A DNA stretch of 5,101 bases from Parachlamydia sp. (lineage in GTDB: Bacteria; Chlamydiota; Chlamydiia; Chlamydiales; Parachlamydiaceae): contig JAJTHR010000209.1 of NCBI GenBank assembly GCA_021298935.1, forward strand, positions 1-5,101. The letters run 5' to 3'. The translations under genes were made by a program, and so were the position numbers. The notes under the pieces are model-generated. The model had not been told where the DNA came from. It saw only the letters and a list, made by a program, of their open reading frames with translations, and did no database searches. Numbering within the stretch: the stretch's first letter is position 1; each line of letters starts with the position of its first letter. Positions 1 through 5,101 of this stretch are shown in pieces.

Positions 1-51
1 GCAGTGCTCCTCTTTTGTCAAGAAACACTTTGAATGTTGGGCCTTTTTACA

Positions 52-68
52 TGCCATCCTAATTGTCG
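52..68. repeat. Direct repeat copy 1 (IS end, inner copy)
   Basis: TGCCATCCTAATTGTCG on the plus strand, identical to the copy at 75-91 and separated from it by the 6-bp spacer TTAACC (23-bp period). It is probably the inner transposase-binding repeat of the insertion-sequence end. Confidence 0.85.
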
Positions 69-335
69 TTAACCTGCCATCCTAATTGTCGCTGTATATG
101 AAGGGAGTCGCAGTTTCAAAATATGAGTGCCCCAATTAGCATAGTAGAGAAAAATATCGAAATACTTCTCCATCCATAGGTCTTCATCACCTTTAAAACT
201 GCCCCAGGAGTATTCGTTTACAAAACTATAGGGAGTGATGTCAGCGCGTGATGAGAAGTATCGCAATTCACTCATTTCTTCTTCTGTCAAACAGCGATCA
301 ATGGCTTGAAATTCATAATATTGGTATTCACTCAT
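69..335 (-). pseudogene. N-terminal fragment of a SWIM zinc finger-associated protein, truncated by an IS end
   Basis: An 88-codon frame beginning MSEYQYYEFQAIDR and continuing through LTEEEMSEL, ITPYSFVNEYSWGSFKGD and YANWGTHILKLRLP. This pattern (MSEYQYYEF.A.DR.L, then ITP.SFVN, W.GDFKGD, YLANWGT, LRLP) matches from memory the N-terminus of longer bacterial proteins, several hundred residues, linked to SWIM zinc fingers. The resemblance stops at LRLP (about residue 78). The remaining ten residues, SYTATIRMAG, come largely from insertion-sequence repeats, with the stop TAA in the spacer between them. The start is supported by GAGAGG at 346-341, about 5 nt before the ATG, and a TATAAT-like box further upstream. 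The function of the full protein is not established, and the fragment is probably non-functional even if expressed. Confidence 0.7.
75..91. repeat. Direct repeat copy 2 (IS end, outer copy)
   Basis: This is the second identical copy of TGCCATCCTAATTGTCG. It lies inside the reading frame of the truncated 88-residue gene and encodes its last residues (TIRMAG), which shows that this gene's end is mobile-element DNA rather than its native C-terminus. Confidence 0.85.
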
Positions 336-340
336 AAAAC

Positions 341-365
341 CCTCTCACTAGGAGGAACAATTATA
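341..365 (-). promoter_or_regulatory. Putative -10 box and ribosome binding site for the truncated 88-codon gene
   Basis: On the minus strand a perfect TATAAT occurs at 365-360, 25 nt before the start codon, and GAGAGG at 346-341 is a good Shine-Dalgarno sequence. No convincing -35 hexamer lies 16-18 bp upstream (the best is TAGATT), so promoter activity is tentative. The gene therefore may have its own transcript rather than relying on read-through from the large gene ending at 450. Confidence 0.4.
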
Positions 366-449
366 AGCAGAAAGATTATTTGAATCTATGCTAGAATTTG
401 GTTCATTTGCAATTTTTCGATATGAATTTAGAACTCATAAATTAGTGCT

Positions 450-2600
450 TTAAAGACCCTCTAATTGCATTTGCCAATGTAGCAGCCGGATGATTTGCTG
501 TGGAGTTAGAGGCTTAGGGTAGCTGACTGATGAGCCATTCATTTTTATCACAATGTCCTCTTCCCCTTCATTTAAATGCACATTTGTTTGCATCCAATAA
601 AATGAAAAGGCCCATGGCTGCTGGCTGGCCTCAATTTTTGCTTTAATCGATGCCAGGCTTCGCTGATCAATATTCGTTGGGTATTCAACCACTTTAATCG
701 CCATTTTCACCCCATGCAAGGCATAAAAACCTTTCAAAAAGGCCAGACGTAAATCGGTGACAAATTTAAATGGCTCGTCTTCTTGATGATCTGGCCCAGG
801 CAGCGTGGTTTGGCTCTTAACTATTTCTTCTTCAATGAGCTTGGCTAAAGAGGGAAGGGCCTCTTCTTCAATGCATGACGGAAATTGAATCTTAAATTGT
901 ACCGATTTTTTCAGGCAATCGACGGAATTCAGAAGGGAAACAATTAAAAGAGGCTGTTTGTTATTGGCTTCCCATTTGCAATAGTAGGCAGGAGAGGCAG
1001 GGCTATCGGACAAAAATAATTTCATTTTTCCCTCTTTAGAATCAAGGGAAGGCAATTTAAAATAAGGCCATGGATAAATTGCCATTTCAATCCATTCGAT
1101 GAATTCGTAGATTTGGGGACAGCCCAAATTTTCATACATTAATGGTAAGCATACTAGAAGATTTTCTCTTCTGCTGGAAAAATCGATGTCAAAATTGGCT
1201 GGCAGGCTAAAGCGATTTAACGGATCATTAATCAGGTTGTTTCTTAACGCGACGAATTCAAAGAGCCTTAGAGGGGCTTCTTTCTTCACTGCTAAAACAT
1301 AGAGCAGTTTAAAAATAATTGAATTGGGAAATTGTATTCCCAATATGACTTCTGCATCCTGAATAAATTGAAGGTGCGATGCGCCATTTAGATAGGGACA
1401 TTGTTGAGTTTGATTGACATAGGTAACAGCTGATTTAAGTAACAGATGTGCAACATCTGATGCAGACATTTTTCTTTTATTTGCGAAAGAAAGCAATTCT
1501 TTGGGTGTTAAAAGTGTGCGTTTGAAGGGTTCATGTGTGATATTTAAATAGGGATCCAAGGCTTTTAATGGCAATTTTCTCATTGCCTCGAAAGCCGGTA
1601 GTAACTCCTCTTCAATTTGGTGATGAGCTTGATAGGCACAATAATGGATGAGGTTTATGGCCAGCCGATAGTTTGGTTGATTATTTGGGTGAAGGCGGCC
1701 CAGCAATTCAACGGCCTCGATGACAGGAAAAGGGTGGCCCGGTTGATAGGATTCATTCAAAAAATTGCAAAAAAAGATAAAAGTGATGAGTTCAAAATTG
1801 GCACAGAATTCAGTTTGAAACTTTGTTAGCACTGAAAAAAGGGTGCCTTCTTTAAAAATGAAATCGACCGACGATTGATGTTCATAGGTCCAAAAACTAG
1901 TGTTTGCCAAATAGGTTTTTGGAGGAAGGGGACTTAAAAAAAAATAAGTGACGGGCAAGATTTTTTTCATCGTTTCAAAGATGCGGCAATCGTCTTGCGC
2001 ATTTGCCCAGGCAAACAGACAATAGCCTTTTGTATAGAAGCGCTTCCGTCCAACAATCGTTGCATGTCTTAAAATTTTTTGTTCATCATAGAATGGAAGC
2101 CTTTCTCCCAGCCCTTTAATCGCACCTTGAATGACAAGCTCAATGGACGCATCCCTATGAATTTTTTCGATATTAAGAGTATCGTTAATCTCCTGAATTT
2201 TGTCGCAGGAACTGCGTTTGGCTTCAAGAAGTGGGGTGGGAAGCGAAAGAAGGTAGGATGTCATTTCTTTAACCGCGGAATCTTCTAATGTAGCGGGCGA
2301 GAGACTATTCAAATGATAGAGAGCATTTAATTCATTAAGATTGGGAGAGATGCCACGAGCCAGGTCGCTTCTCACTTTTTTCAATGAAATTTCAAAGCGT
2401 TCTTTTTGCTGTGCCGCTCTTTTTAATACCCTTCCTTTTAATTCTTTGGGCAAATAGTGATGGATGGATTCCAAATTGGCCATGCCAAAAATAGAAATGA
2501 TTTGGTTGAGGCGCTCCTTTTGTGCAAATTTATTGAATGTTTCGGCTGTTGGGCAATCGATAAAAGGTTGCAGCCATGTAAGGGAATTATCATTAATCAT
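450..2600 (-). CDS. Unrecognised 716-residue predicted soluble protein, last gene of the operon
   Basis: I do not recognise a family. The protein has no signal peptide and no clear membrane segment; the most hydrophobic stretch, around residues 270-281, is short and carries polar residues. Residues 1-400 look mostly helical with charged amphipathic segments, for example 53-80 and 326-345. The C-terminal part (about 515-716) looks mixed alpha/beta and has an acidic stretch at 577-610. No nucleotide-binding loop, metal-binding cluster or protease signature is apparent. The start ATG overlaps the stop of the membrane-protein gene as ATGA, and no Shine-Dalgarno precedes it, so translation is probably coupled to that gene and the products are likely needed together. 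Codon 220-222 region contains a run of nine T in the sense strand. It could be a cytoplasmic partner of the membrane protein or a secreted effector; both are guesses. The reading frame itself is secure. Confidence 0.88.
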   Translation of the reverse strand: MINDNSLTWLQPFIDCPTAETFNKFAQKERLNQIISIFGMANLESIHHYLPKELKGRVLKRAAQQKERFEISLKKVRSDLARGISPNLNELNALYHLNSLSPATLEDSAVKEMTSYLLSLPTPLLEAKRSSCDKIQEINDTLNIEKIHRDASIELVIQGAIKGLGERLPFYDEQKILRHATIVGRKRFYTKGYCLFAWANAQDDCRIFETMKKILPVTYFFLSPLPPKTYLANTSFWTYEHQSSVDFIFKEGTLFSVLTKFQTEFCANFELITFIFFCNFLNESYQPGHPFPVIEAVELLGRLHPNNQPNYRLAINLIHYCAYQAHHQIEEELLPAFEAMRKLPLKALDPYLNITHEPFKRTLLTPKELLSFANKRKMSASDVAHLLLKSAVTYVNQTQQCPYLNGASHLQFIQDAEVILGIQFPNSIIFKLLYVLAVKKEAPLRLFEFVALRNNLINDPLNRFSLPANFDIDFSSRRENLLVCLPLMYENLGCPQIYEFIEWIEMAIYPWPYFKLPSLDSKEGKMKLFLSDSPASPAYYCKWEANNKQPLLIVSLLNSVDCLKKSVQFKIQFPSCIEEEALPSLAKLIEEEIVKSQTTLPGPDHQEDEPFKFVTDLRLAFLKGFYALHGVKMAIKVVEYPTNIDQRSLASIKAKIEASQQPWAFSFYWMQTNVHLNEGEEDIVIKMNGSSVSYPKPLTPQQIIRLLHWQMQLEGL

Positions 2601-4084
2601 GTTCTAAAATTGCTCACAGCAGCATTCATCCATTCCTGAATGGCAAGAGGAAGGGTGGACAGTTCATAATCCAGGTAATTTTGCATGTAGCGCGCCCTGG
2701 AATTGCCCATAATAGTTCCCAAAAGGCACCAGGCGCTCACAATTAAAATTAATAAGGTCATTGAGTCCGGTTTTATATTTTTATCGCTCAAATCCATTTT
2801 GGAAGTCAGGTATTGATAAAAAACTGATAAGGTTGTGCCAGGACAAAGCAAGCGGTAATCGAGCTCGTTTCTAAAACGGCTTTCCTGATTGTGCGGACTG
2901 TTTGCTACTCTGTCGGTCAATGCAAAGGAGGCTAAAAGTGAAATGATAAATCCGGCGGCTGCAAGCACAGATCCCACGTCGTCAGAAGTGGCTGCTACCG
3001 TCGACATGAAGGCAATAAATCCCCCTAATGCAATCAGAGAGGGGAGATAATCACAAAAAACTTTTTCCACTTTCTTTTCAGTCTTGCGGGCCTGGTGAAA
3101 TTGAGAATCTGGATTTTCAAAATCCCTTCTACGCCAGACGCAGTCCATTTTATCCAGGGCAAATGTCCCTCCGACGCAAAAAAAGCTCCCTAAGCTGTTG
3201 GGAGGCGTTTGTAAGGAAAGCAGGACGCCCATAATATAGGGAGAAAAAATTCGTATTGCGATTTTTCCCATACGCGCCACTTTAAGGGAAGCAGGTAGGG
3301 AGCGCAGGCCTGCGATCCGATTAAAATACTTTTTTTCCTTTTTCAGTTTCCAATCATCCAGGATCCTTGAGACCCCATTACCTGCAATCATACCAATAAA
3401 AGCAGCGAGCGCATCCTGGTAAAAGCCTTCCTTATCTAATTCCTCGCCCCCTTGGCCGCCCAATTTAGCAATTTCTTCACGCAGAGTGAAGTTAAGGGCC
3501 GTTAAAGCAACCAGCGTGATGGCCTGGCATAGCATCCAAATTTTTACTTTTGGGGAATAATCCCGCGTTGAAAAATTCAACATTTTTAAAAGAGCTTCTT
3601 TTTTTGGAGGCTTTTCACAAAAATAGAGCTCCGATTTCGGCAGCGTCAGATTGTACAGCAAATCTTTAAAAAAAACGATGCCTAAAGCTTCCATAAATGG
3701 GACTCGAAAGAGGCTTCTGGCGTTACTTGGTGCCAAATTCAAATAGAGCTGGGAGACGGCAAAAAATGCAGGGTAAGTCCAGCCGGTTGCCACTTTATTC
3801 AATAATTTTCTACCTTCAAAATCAAAGGCGTATTGAAAAAAAGGGACAATGGAAGCCCCATTGGCAATCGCTAATAGGGTTAGAGCTGATATTGAACGGC
3901 CAGACAAAATTCCGCTTGCCAAGGCATAGCTTGTATAACCAAATACACCTGTTGTTAAGCAACCTGAGGCAATTTTACCTATCTTATCTTTTGAAAAAAA
4001 ATTTTTATTTTTTTTTGTTAAAATAGGCAATTCGGGTGCAGAATAACCATATTGGTCAAAATCAATCGACACAGGCCCAGCCAT
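2597..4084 (-). CDS. Unrecognised 495-residue polytopic membrane protein
   Basis: This is an integral inner-membrane protein by composition, with about ten candidate hydrophobic segments: near residues 37-60, 63-86, 101-118, 128-143, 182-200, 222-239, 277-293, 347-365, 371-390 and 441-460. Another weak one lies at 298-311. Basic or acidic loops separate them, including a lysine-rich loop 246-256 and a charged loop 315-342 (DCVWRRRDFEN, ARKTEKKVEKV). The first 34 residues are polar and precede the first segment, so there is no cleavable signal. No transporter, flippase or protease signature was recognised. The start is supported by AAGGA at 4095-4091, 6 nt before the ATG. The gene lies 39 bp after the small exported-peptide gene and overlaps the 716-codon gene by 4 bp, indicating one transcription unit. 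Codons 23-31 contain runs of nine A, five A and eight T in the sense strand, a slippage-prone site. The function is unknown; the coding call is firm. Confidence 0.86.
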   Translation of the reverse strand: MAGPVSIDFDQYGYSAPELPILTKKNKNFFSKDKIGKIASGCLTTGVFGYTSYALASGILSGRSISALTLLAIANGASIVPFFQYAFDFEGRKLLNKVATGWTYPAFFAVSQLYLNLAPSNARSLFRVPFMEALGIVFFKDLLYNLTLPKSELYFCEKPPKKEALLKMLNFSTRDYSPKVKIWMLCQAITLVALTALNFTLREEIAKLGGQGGEELDKEGFYQDALAAFIGMIAGNGVSRILDDWKLKKEKKYFNRIAGLRSLPASLKVARMGKIAIRIFSPYIMGVLLSLQTPPNSLGSFFCVGGTFALDKMDCVWRRRDFENPDSQFHQARKTEKKVEKVFCDYLPSLIALGGFIAFMSTVAATSDDVGSVLAAAGFIISLLASFALTDRVANSPHNQESRFRNELDYRLLCPGTTLSVFYQYLTSKMDLSDKNIKPDSMTLLILIVSAWCLLGTIMGNSRARYMQNYLDYELSTLPLAIQEWMNAAVSNFRT

Positions 4085-4090
4085 CGATAA

Positions 4091-4095
4091 TCCTT
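4091..4095 (-). promoter_or_regulatory. Ribosome binding site of the membrane-protein gene
   Basis: The minus strand reads AAGGA, then TTATCG, then ATG, which gives 6-nt spacing. This decides the start of the 495-residue protein at 4084 and argues against the alternative overlapping frame that begins at 4209. Confidence 0.7.
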
Positions 4096-4123
4096 TTTGA
4101 TAATAGTTTCGGTGAAAATTTTT

Positions 4124-4291
4124 TTATTCGTTGCGAGGGTATTTTTGCCGGGATACTTGATCTGGCTGTTTCCTGCCGGGACCTGGCCCAAAATGAATAG
4201 CTGATTCAATTTCCTTTTTTGAGTGGCTGGCTGATGAGCTCGTTAAAGGACAGAGGGGGAGTAGAAGAAGTAAAATAATTAGTCGGTTCAT
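4124..4291 (-). CDS. Small exported peptide with signal sequence, first gene of the operon
   Basis: A 55-codon frame, too short for default ORF listing. It begins MNRLIILLLLLPLCPL and then TSSSASHS: a basic N-tip, a leucine-rich hydrophobic core (residues 4-16) and a polar region with a plausible signal peptidase I site after SSA (residue 21). Cys14 is preceded by Leu-Pro-Leu, a poor lipobox, so a lipoprotein is less likely. The mature part would be about 34 residues, net basic, with FGPGPGRKQP in the middle and no cysteine. GAGGA at 4299-4295 precedes the ATG with short spacing (3 nt). The stop lies 39 bp before the membrane-protein gene on the same strand. It could be an exported partner, a substrate or a signal for the membrane protein; the sequence does not say which. 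The main doubt is the small size. Confidence 0.6.
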   Translation of the reverse strand: MNRLIILLLLLPLCPLTSSSASHSKKEIESAIHFGPGPGRKQPDQVSRQKYPRNE

Positions 4292-4400
4292 GTGTCCTCG
4301 GATGAATAATAGTCACTCAAGTCTTTTTAAAAAAAAATATATTATAAAGATATTAATTGCAAGGATTTGCGTGTTTTATAGGGCTTTATAAACAGCGGAT
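4292..4400 (-). promoter_or_regulatory. Intergenic promoter region of the three-gene operon
   Basis: This 109-bp AT-rich gap lies between the broken HepT gene and the small exported-peptide gene. On the minus strand, TATAAT at 4346-4341 (or the overlapping TATATT at 4341-4336) is the best -10 candidate. TTGCAA at 4362-4357 is TTGACA-like but sits too close (10 or 15 bp spacer), so no clean -35 can be assigned. A run of nine T on the sense strand (4337-4329) follows the -10 box. An imperfect palindrome at 4373-4393 (GTTTATA, six bases, TATAAaAC on the minus strand) lies just upstream and could bind a regulator. Confidence 0.4.
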
Positions 4401-4553
4401 TTATTGCCATAGATGCAAAATGACTGCATCGGACTCGTCGCTGCCATAATAAAATTGATCAGGCGTGGCAGGCAATCGATTTTCCACTCGATTTAAGTGG
4501 CGATGAATGGCTGCAATTCGTTCAGATAGTATCTCAGAATCCAATTTCCCCAT
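4401..4553 (-). pseudogene. Truncated HepT-like toxin (DUF86) of a type VII MNT/HepT system
   Basis: Fifty codons beginning MGKLDSEILSERIAAIHRHL and ending SDESDAVILHLWQ. The N-terminus fits the first helix and following loop of HepT-like DUF86 proteins (K/E..R.L..I.RHL.RLE, then a DAV...L segment). Intact family members are about 130-145 residues and carry an R-x(4-6)-H-x-Y motif in the C-terminal half, needed for RNase toxicity. Here a TAA stops the frame at the end of the DAV helix, and no continuation of the fold follows before the next gene's promoter, so the toxin is almost certainly inactive. The start is firm: GAGG lies 7 nt before ATG, and the ATG overlaps the nucleotidyltransferase stop as TAATG, the tight coupling usual for these pairs. 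A longer frame starting at 4613 is rejected because it lies inside the neighbour. Confidence 0.72.
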
Positions 4554-4876
4554 TATAATTCCTCTAATATTCCTTTGTATTCTGCACGAATAAGGGGCCC
4601 GGCATCGCACCAAAAATCAACGACTTCGATCCAGAATTTGTTAAAACAACCCTCATAGCGCTCATAAATCACGATTCCATCTTTCTCAGCGTGAGATCTT
4701 AAAAGACCATTTGCATGATCTAAATTTACTAAATCTATTTTTTCTGCTTCAAGATGGAGGACAAGCTCTGTGTATAAAGGAGCATCATCAAAATCGAGTT
4801 TGCATAAATATCCAAAATCCCAATCTGAAGAATCACTCGCCGTTCCTTGTGCCCGTGATCCAAAAAGGATGAACAA
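4553..4876 (-). CDS. MNT-type nucleotidyltransferase, antitoxin of a MNT/HepT (type VII) module
   Basis: A minimal nucleotidyltransferase (MntA-like). FGSRAQG followed by SDWDF gives the signature G-S-x10-D-x-D (Gly6, Ser7, Asp18, Asp20 from this start), and Asp48 in KIDLVNL fits the third metal-binding acid. In characterised pairs MntA uses ATP to AMPylate a tyrosine of HepT and so neutralises it. The C-terminal half (GIVIYERYEGCF onward) is typical of the family. The start is a problem: TTG at 4876 has no Shine-Dalgarno and leaves only five residues before the motif. The frame stays open upstream with family-like sequence (ILSYFINERLKNLAELYSEVEL) to a stop at 4951, offering only an ATT at 4945, which would give about 130 residues, the usual length. 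Either the native start has been lost or a rare codon is used. The active-site residues look intact, but the partner toxin is broken. Confidence 0.82.
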   Translation of the reverse strand: MFILFGSRAQGTASDSSDWDFGYLCKLDFDDAPLYTELVLHLEAEKIDLVNLDHANGLLRSHAEKDGIVIYERYEGCFNKFWIEVVDFWCDAGPLIRAEYKGILEEL

Positions 4877-5024
4877 TTCAACTTCGGAATATAATTCGGC
4901 AAGATTTTTGAGGCGTTCATTGATAAAATAACTTAAGATGGCAATAAATTACCAGAATTAGGGCTCATCACGCAAATGAGTACCTGCCAGAGGAAGAAGG
5001 GGATAAACACCTAGTTTAGATTAG

Positions 5025-5054
5025 TTGAAAAAAAGTGAAGCAGACATTTATTAA
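5025..5054 (+). promoter_or_regulatory. Candidate promoter for the right-edge gene
   Basis: TTGAAA at 5025-5030 (5 of 6 to the -35 consensus) and TATTAA at 5049-5054 (4 of 6 to the -10 consensus) are separated by 18 bp and lie 28 bp before the start codon. This is a plausible but unremarkable sigma-70-type promoter. Confidence 0.35.
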
Positions 5055-5081
5055 TTCTCTTCGATTAAAAGGAGATTAAAT

Positions 5082-5101
5082 ATGCCTGCTTCAATGCTAT
5101 A
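5082..5101 (+). CDS. Start of a plus-strand gene running off the right edge
   Basis: Only six codons are visible (MPASML). The call rests on a strong Shine-Dalgarno, AAGGAG at 5069-5074, at ideal 7-nt spacing from the ATG, and a plausible promoter upstream. It is divergent from the nucleotidyltransferase gene. Nothing can be said about its product. Confidence 0.55.

Larger units (their letters stand above)
1..98 (-). mobile_element. Terminal segment of an insertion sequence, IS21-like
   Basis: The segment carries two identical 17-bp direct repeats close to where a protein-coding gene is abruptly interrupted. Multiple short repeats near the tips are characteristic of IS21-family elements (istA/istB), and the minus-strand repeat CGACAATTAGGATGGCA resembles IS21-type ends as I remember them. 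The body would lie beyond the left edge. On the minus strand, a GAGGAG at 12-7 sits 6 nt from the window edge and could be the ribosome binding site of the element's first gene, about 90 bp from the tip as expected for istA. The exact tip is inferred, near 92-98, from where the neighbouring gene loses its family resemblance. No transposase codons are visible, so the family is tentative. Confidence 0.5.

Noticed and set aside
16..21. Perfect TTGACA on the minus strand as a promoter -35 box
   Set aside because: It lies only a few bases before a probable ribosome binding site, leaving no room for a -10 box of the same gene, so the match is probably coincidental.
425..443. Inverted repeat AATTTA / TAAATT after the 716-codon gene as a transcription terminator
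   Set aside because: The stem is only six A/T pairs and no T-run follows on the minus strand, so it would not be a credible intrinsic terminator.
1617..1829. Plus-strand frames opposite the two large genes (also at 2079-2288, 2457-2639, 3028-3234 and 3697-4026)
   Set aside because: All are antisense shadows of the long minus-strand genes, without ribosome binding sites or recognisable domains.
2439..2454. F-box-like LPKEL at residues 50-54 of the 716-residue protein
   Set aside because: Only the short LPxEL core fits; the following spaced hydrophobic pattern of an F-box is not clear, and such pentamers are common by chance.
4018..4209. 63-codon minus-strand frame overlapping the start of the membrane-protein gene
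   Set aside because: It overlaps both the small exported-peptide gene and the membrane-protein start in another frame, has no ribosome binding site and reads as non-protein-like; the two genes it overlaps have better support.
4401..4613. 70-codon version of the HepT fragment starting at 4613
   Set aside because: The extra 20 residues lie inside the nucleotidyltransferase gene and do not resemble the family; the ATG at 4553 has a good ribosome binding site and the expected TAATG coupling.
4735..4920. 61-codon minus-strand frame beginning at ATG 4920
   Set aside because: It runs in another frame over the nucleotidyltransferase gene, which has a clear catalytic motif. It was considered as a frameshifted start for that gene, but the nucleotidyltransferase frame is itself open and family-like through the same stretch.
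4964..4980. CTCAT / ATGAG inverted repeat in the divergent intergenic region
   Set aside because: Five-base arms with a seven-base loop are expected by chance, and nothing links them to a terminator or operator.
4977..5015. 12-codon plus-strand frame MSTCQRKKGINT
   Set aside because: It is very short, has no ribosome binding site and ends before the promoter of the better-supported right-edge gene.

Overview
The window reads as an accessory stretch of an AT-rich bacterial chromosome. It has genes on the minus strand, long A/T homopolymers, a toxin-antitoxin remnant and one end of an insertion sequence. Base composition and the style of the two large unrecognised proteins suggest an amoeba-associated bacterium, possibly a Parachlamydia-like member of the Chlamydiae. 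No diagnostic housekeeping gene is present, so this is a weak inference (about 0.4).

Layout from left to right. Positions 1 to about 98 look like the end of a mobile element: two identical 17-bp direct repeats, of the kind seen at IS21-family ends, with the element body lying beyond the left edge. This end cuts into an 88-codon remnant (69-335) whose N-terminus resembles that of longer proteins associated with SWIM zinc fingers; its last codons are made of the element's own repeats. Positions 450-4291 hold three minus-strand genes in tandem: a 55-residue peptide with a signal sequence (4124-4291, short and easily missed), a 495-residue polytopic membrane protein (2597-4084) and a 716-residue predicted soluble protein (450-2600). 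They are spaced by 39 bp and then a 4-bp ATGA overlap, so they very likely form one operon. I recognise none of the three; together they are the best candidate here for an undescribed system.

Upstream of that operon (4401-4945, minus strand) is a MNT/HepT (type VII) toxin-antitoxin module. The nucleotidyltransferase gene keeps its GSx10DxD motif but has no ordinary start codon at the expected place. The HepT gene stops after 50 codons, before the region that carries the catalytic R-x(4-6)-H-x-Y motif, so the toxin is almost certainly dead. The operon promoter region begins right after this broken toxin gene. At the right edge a plus-strand gene starts behind a strong ribosome binding site (5082 onward), divergent from the nucleotidyltransferase.

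Overall, the three-gene operon sits between two decayed accessory genes, one of them broken by an insertion sequence. This is typical of a region of gene gain and loss. No RNA genes or CRISPR arrays were seen, and no stretch longer than 300 bp lacks a gene.
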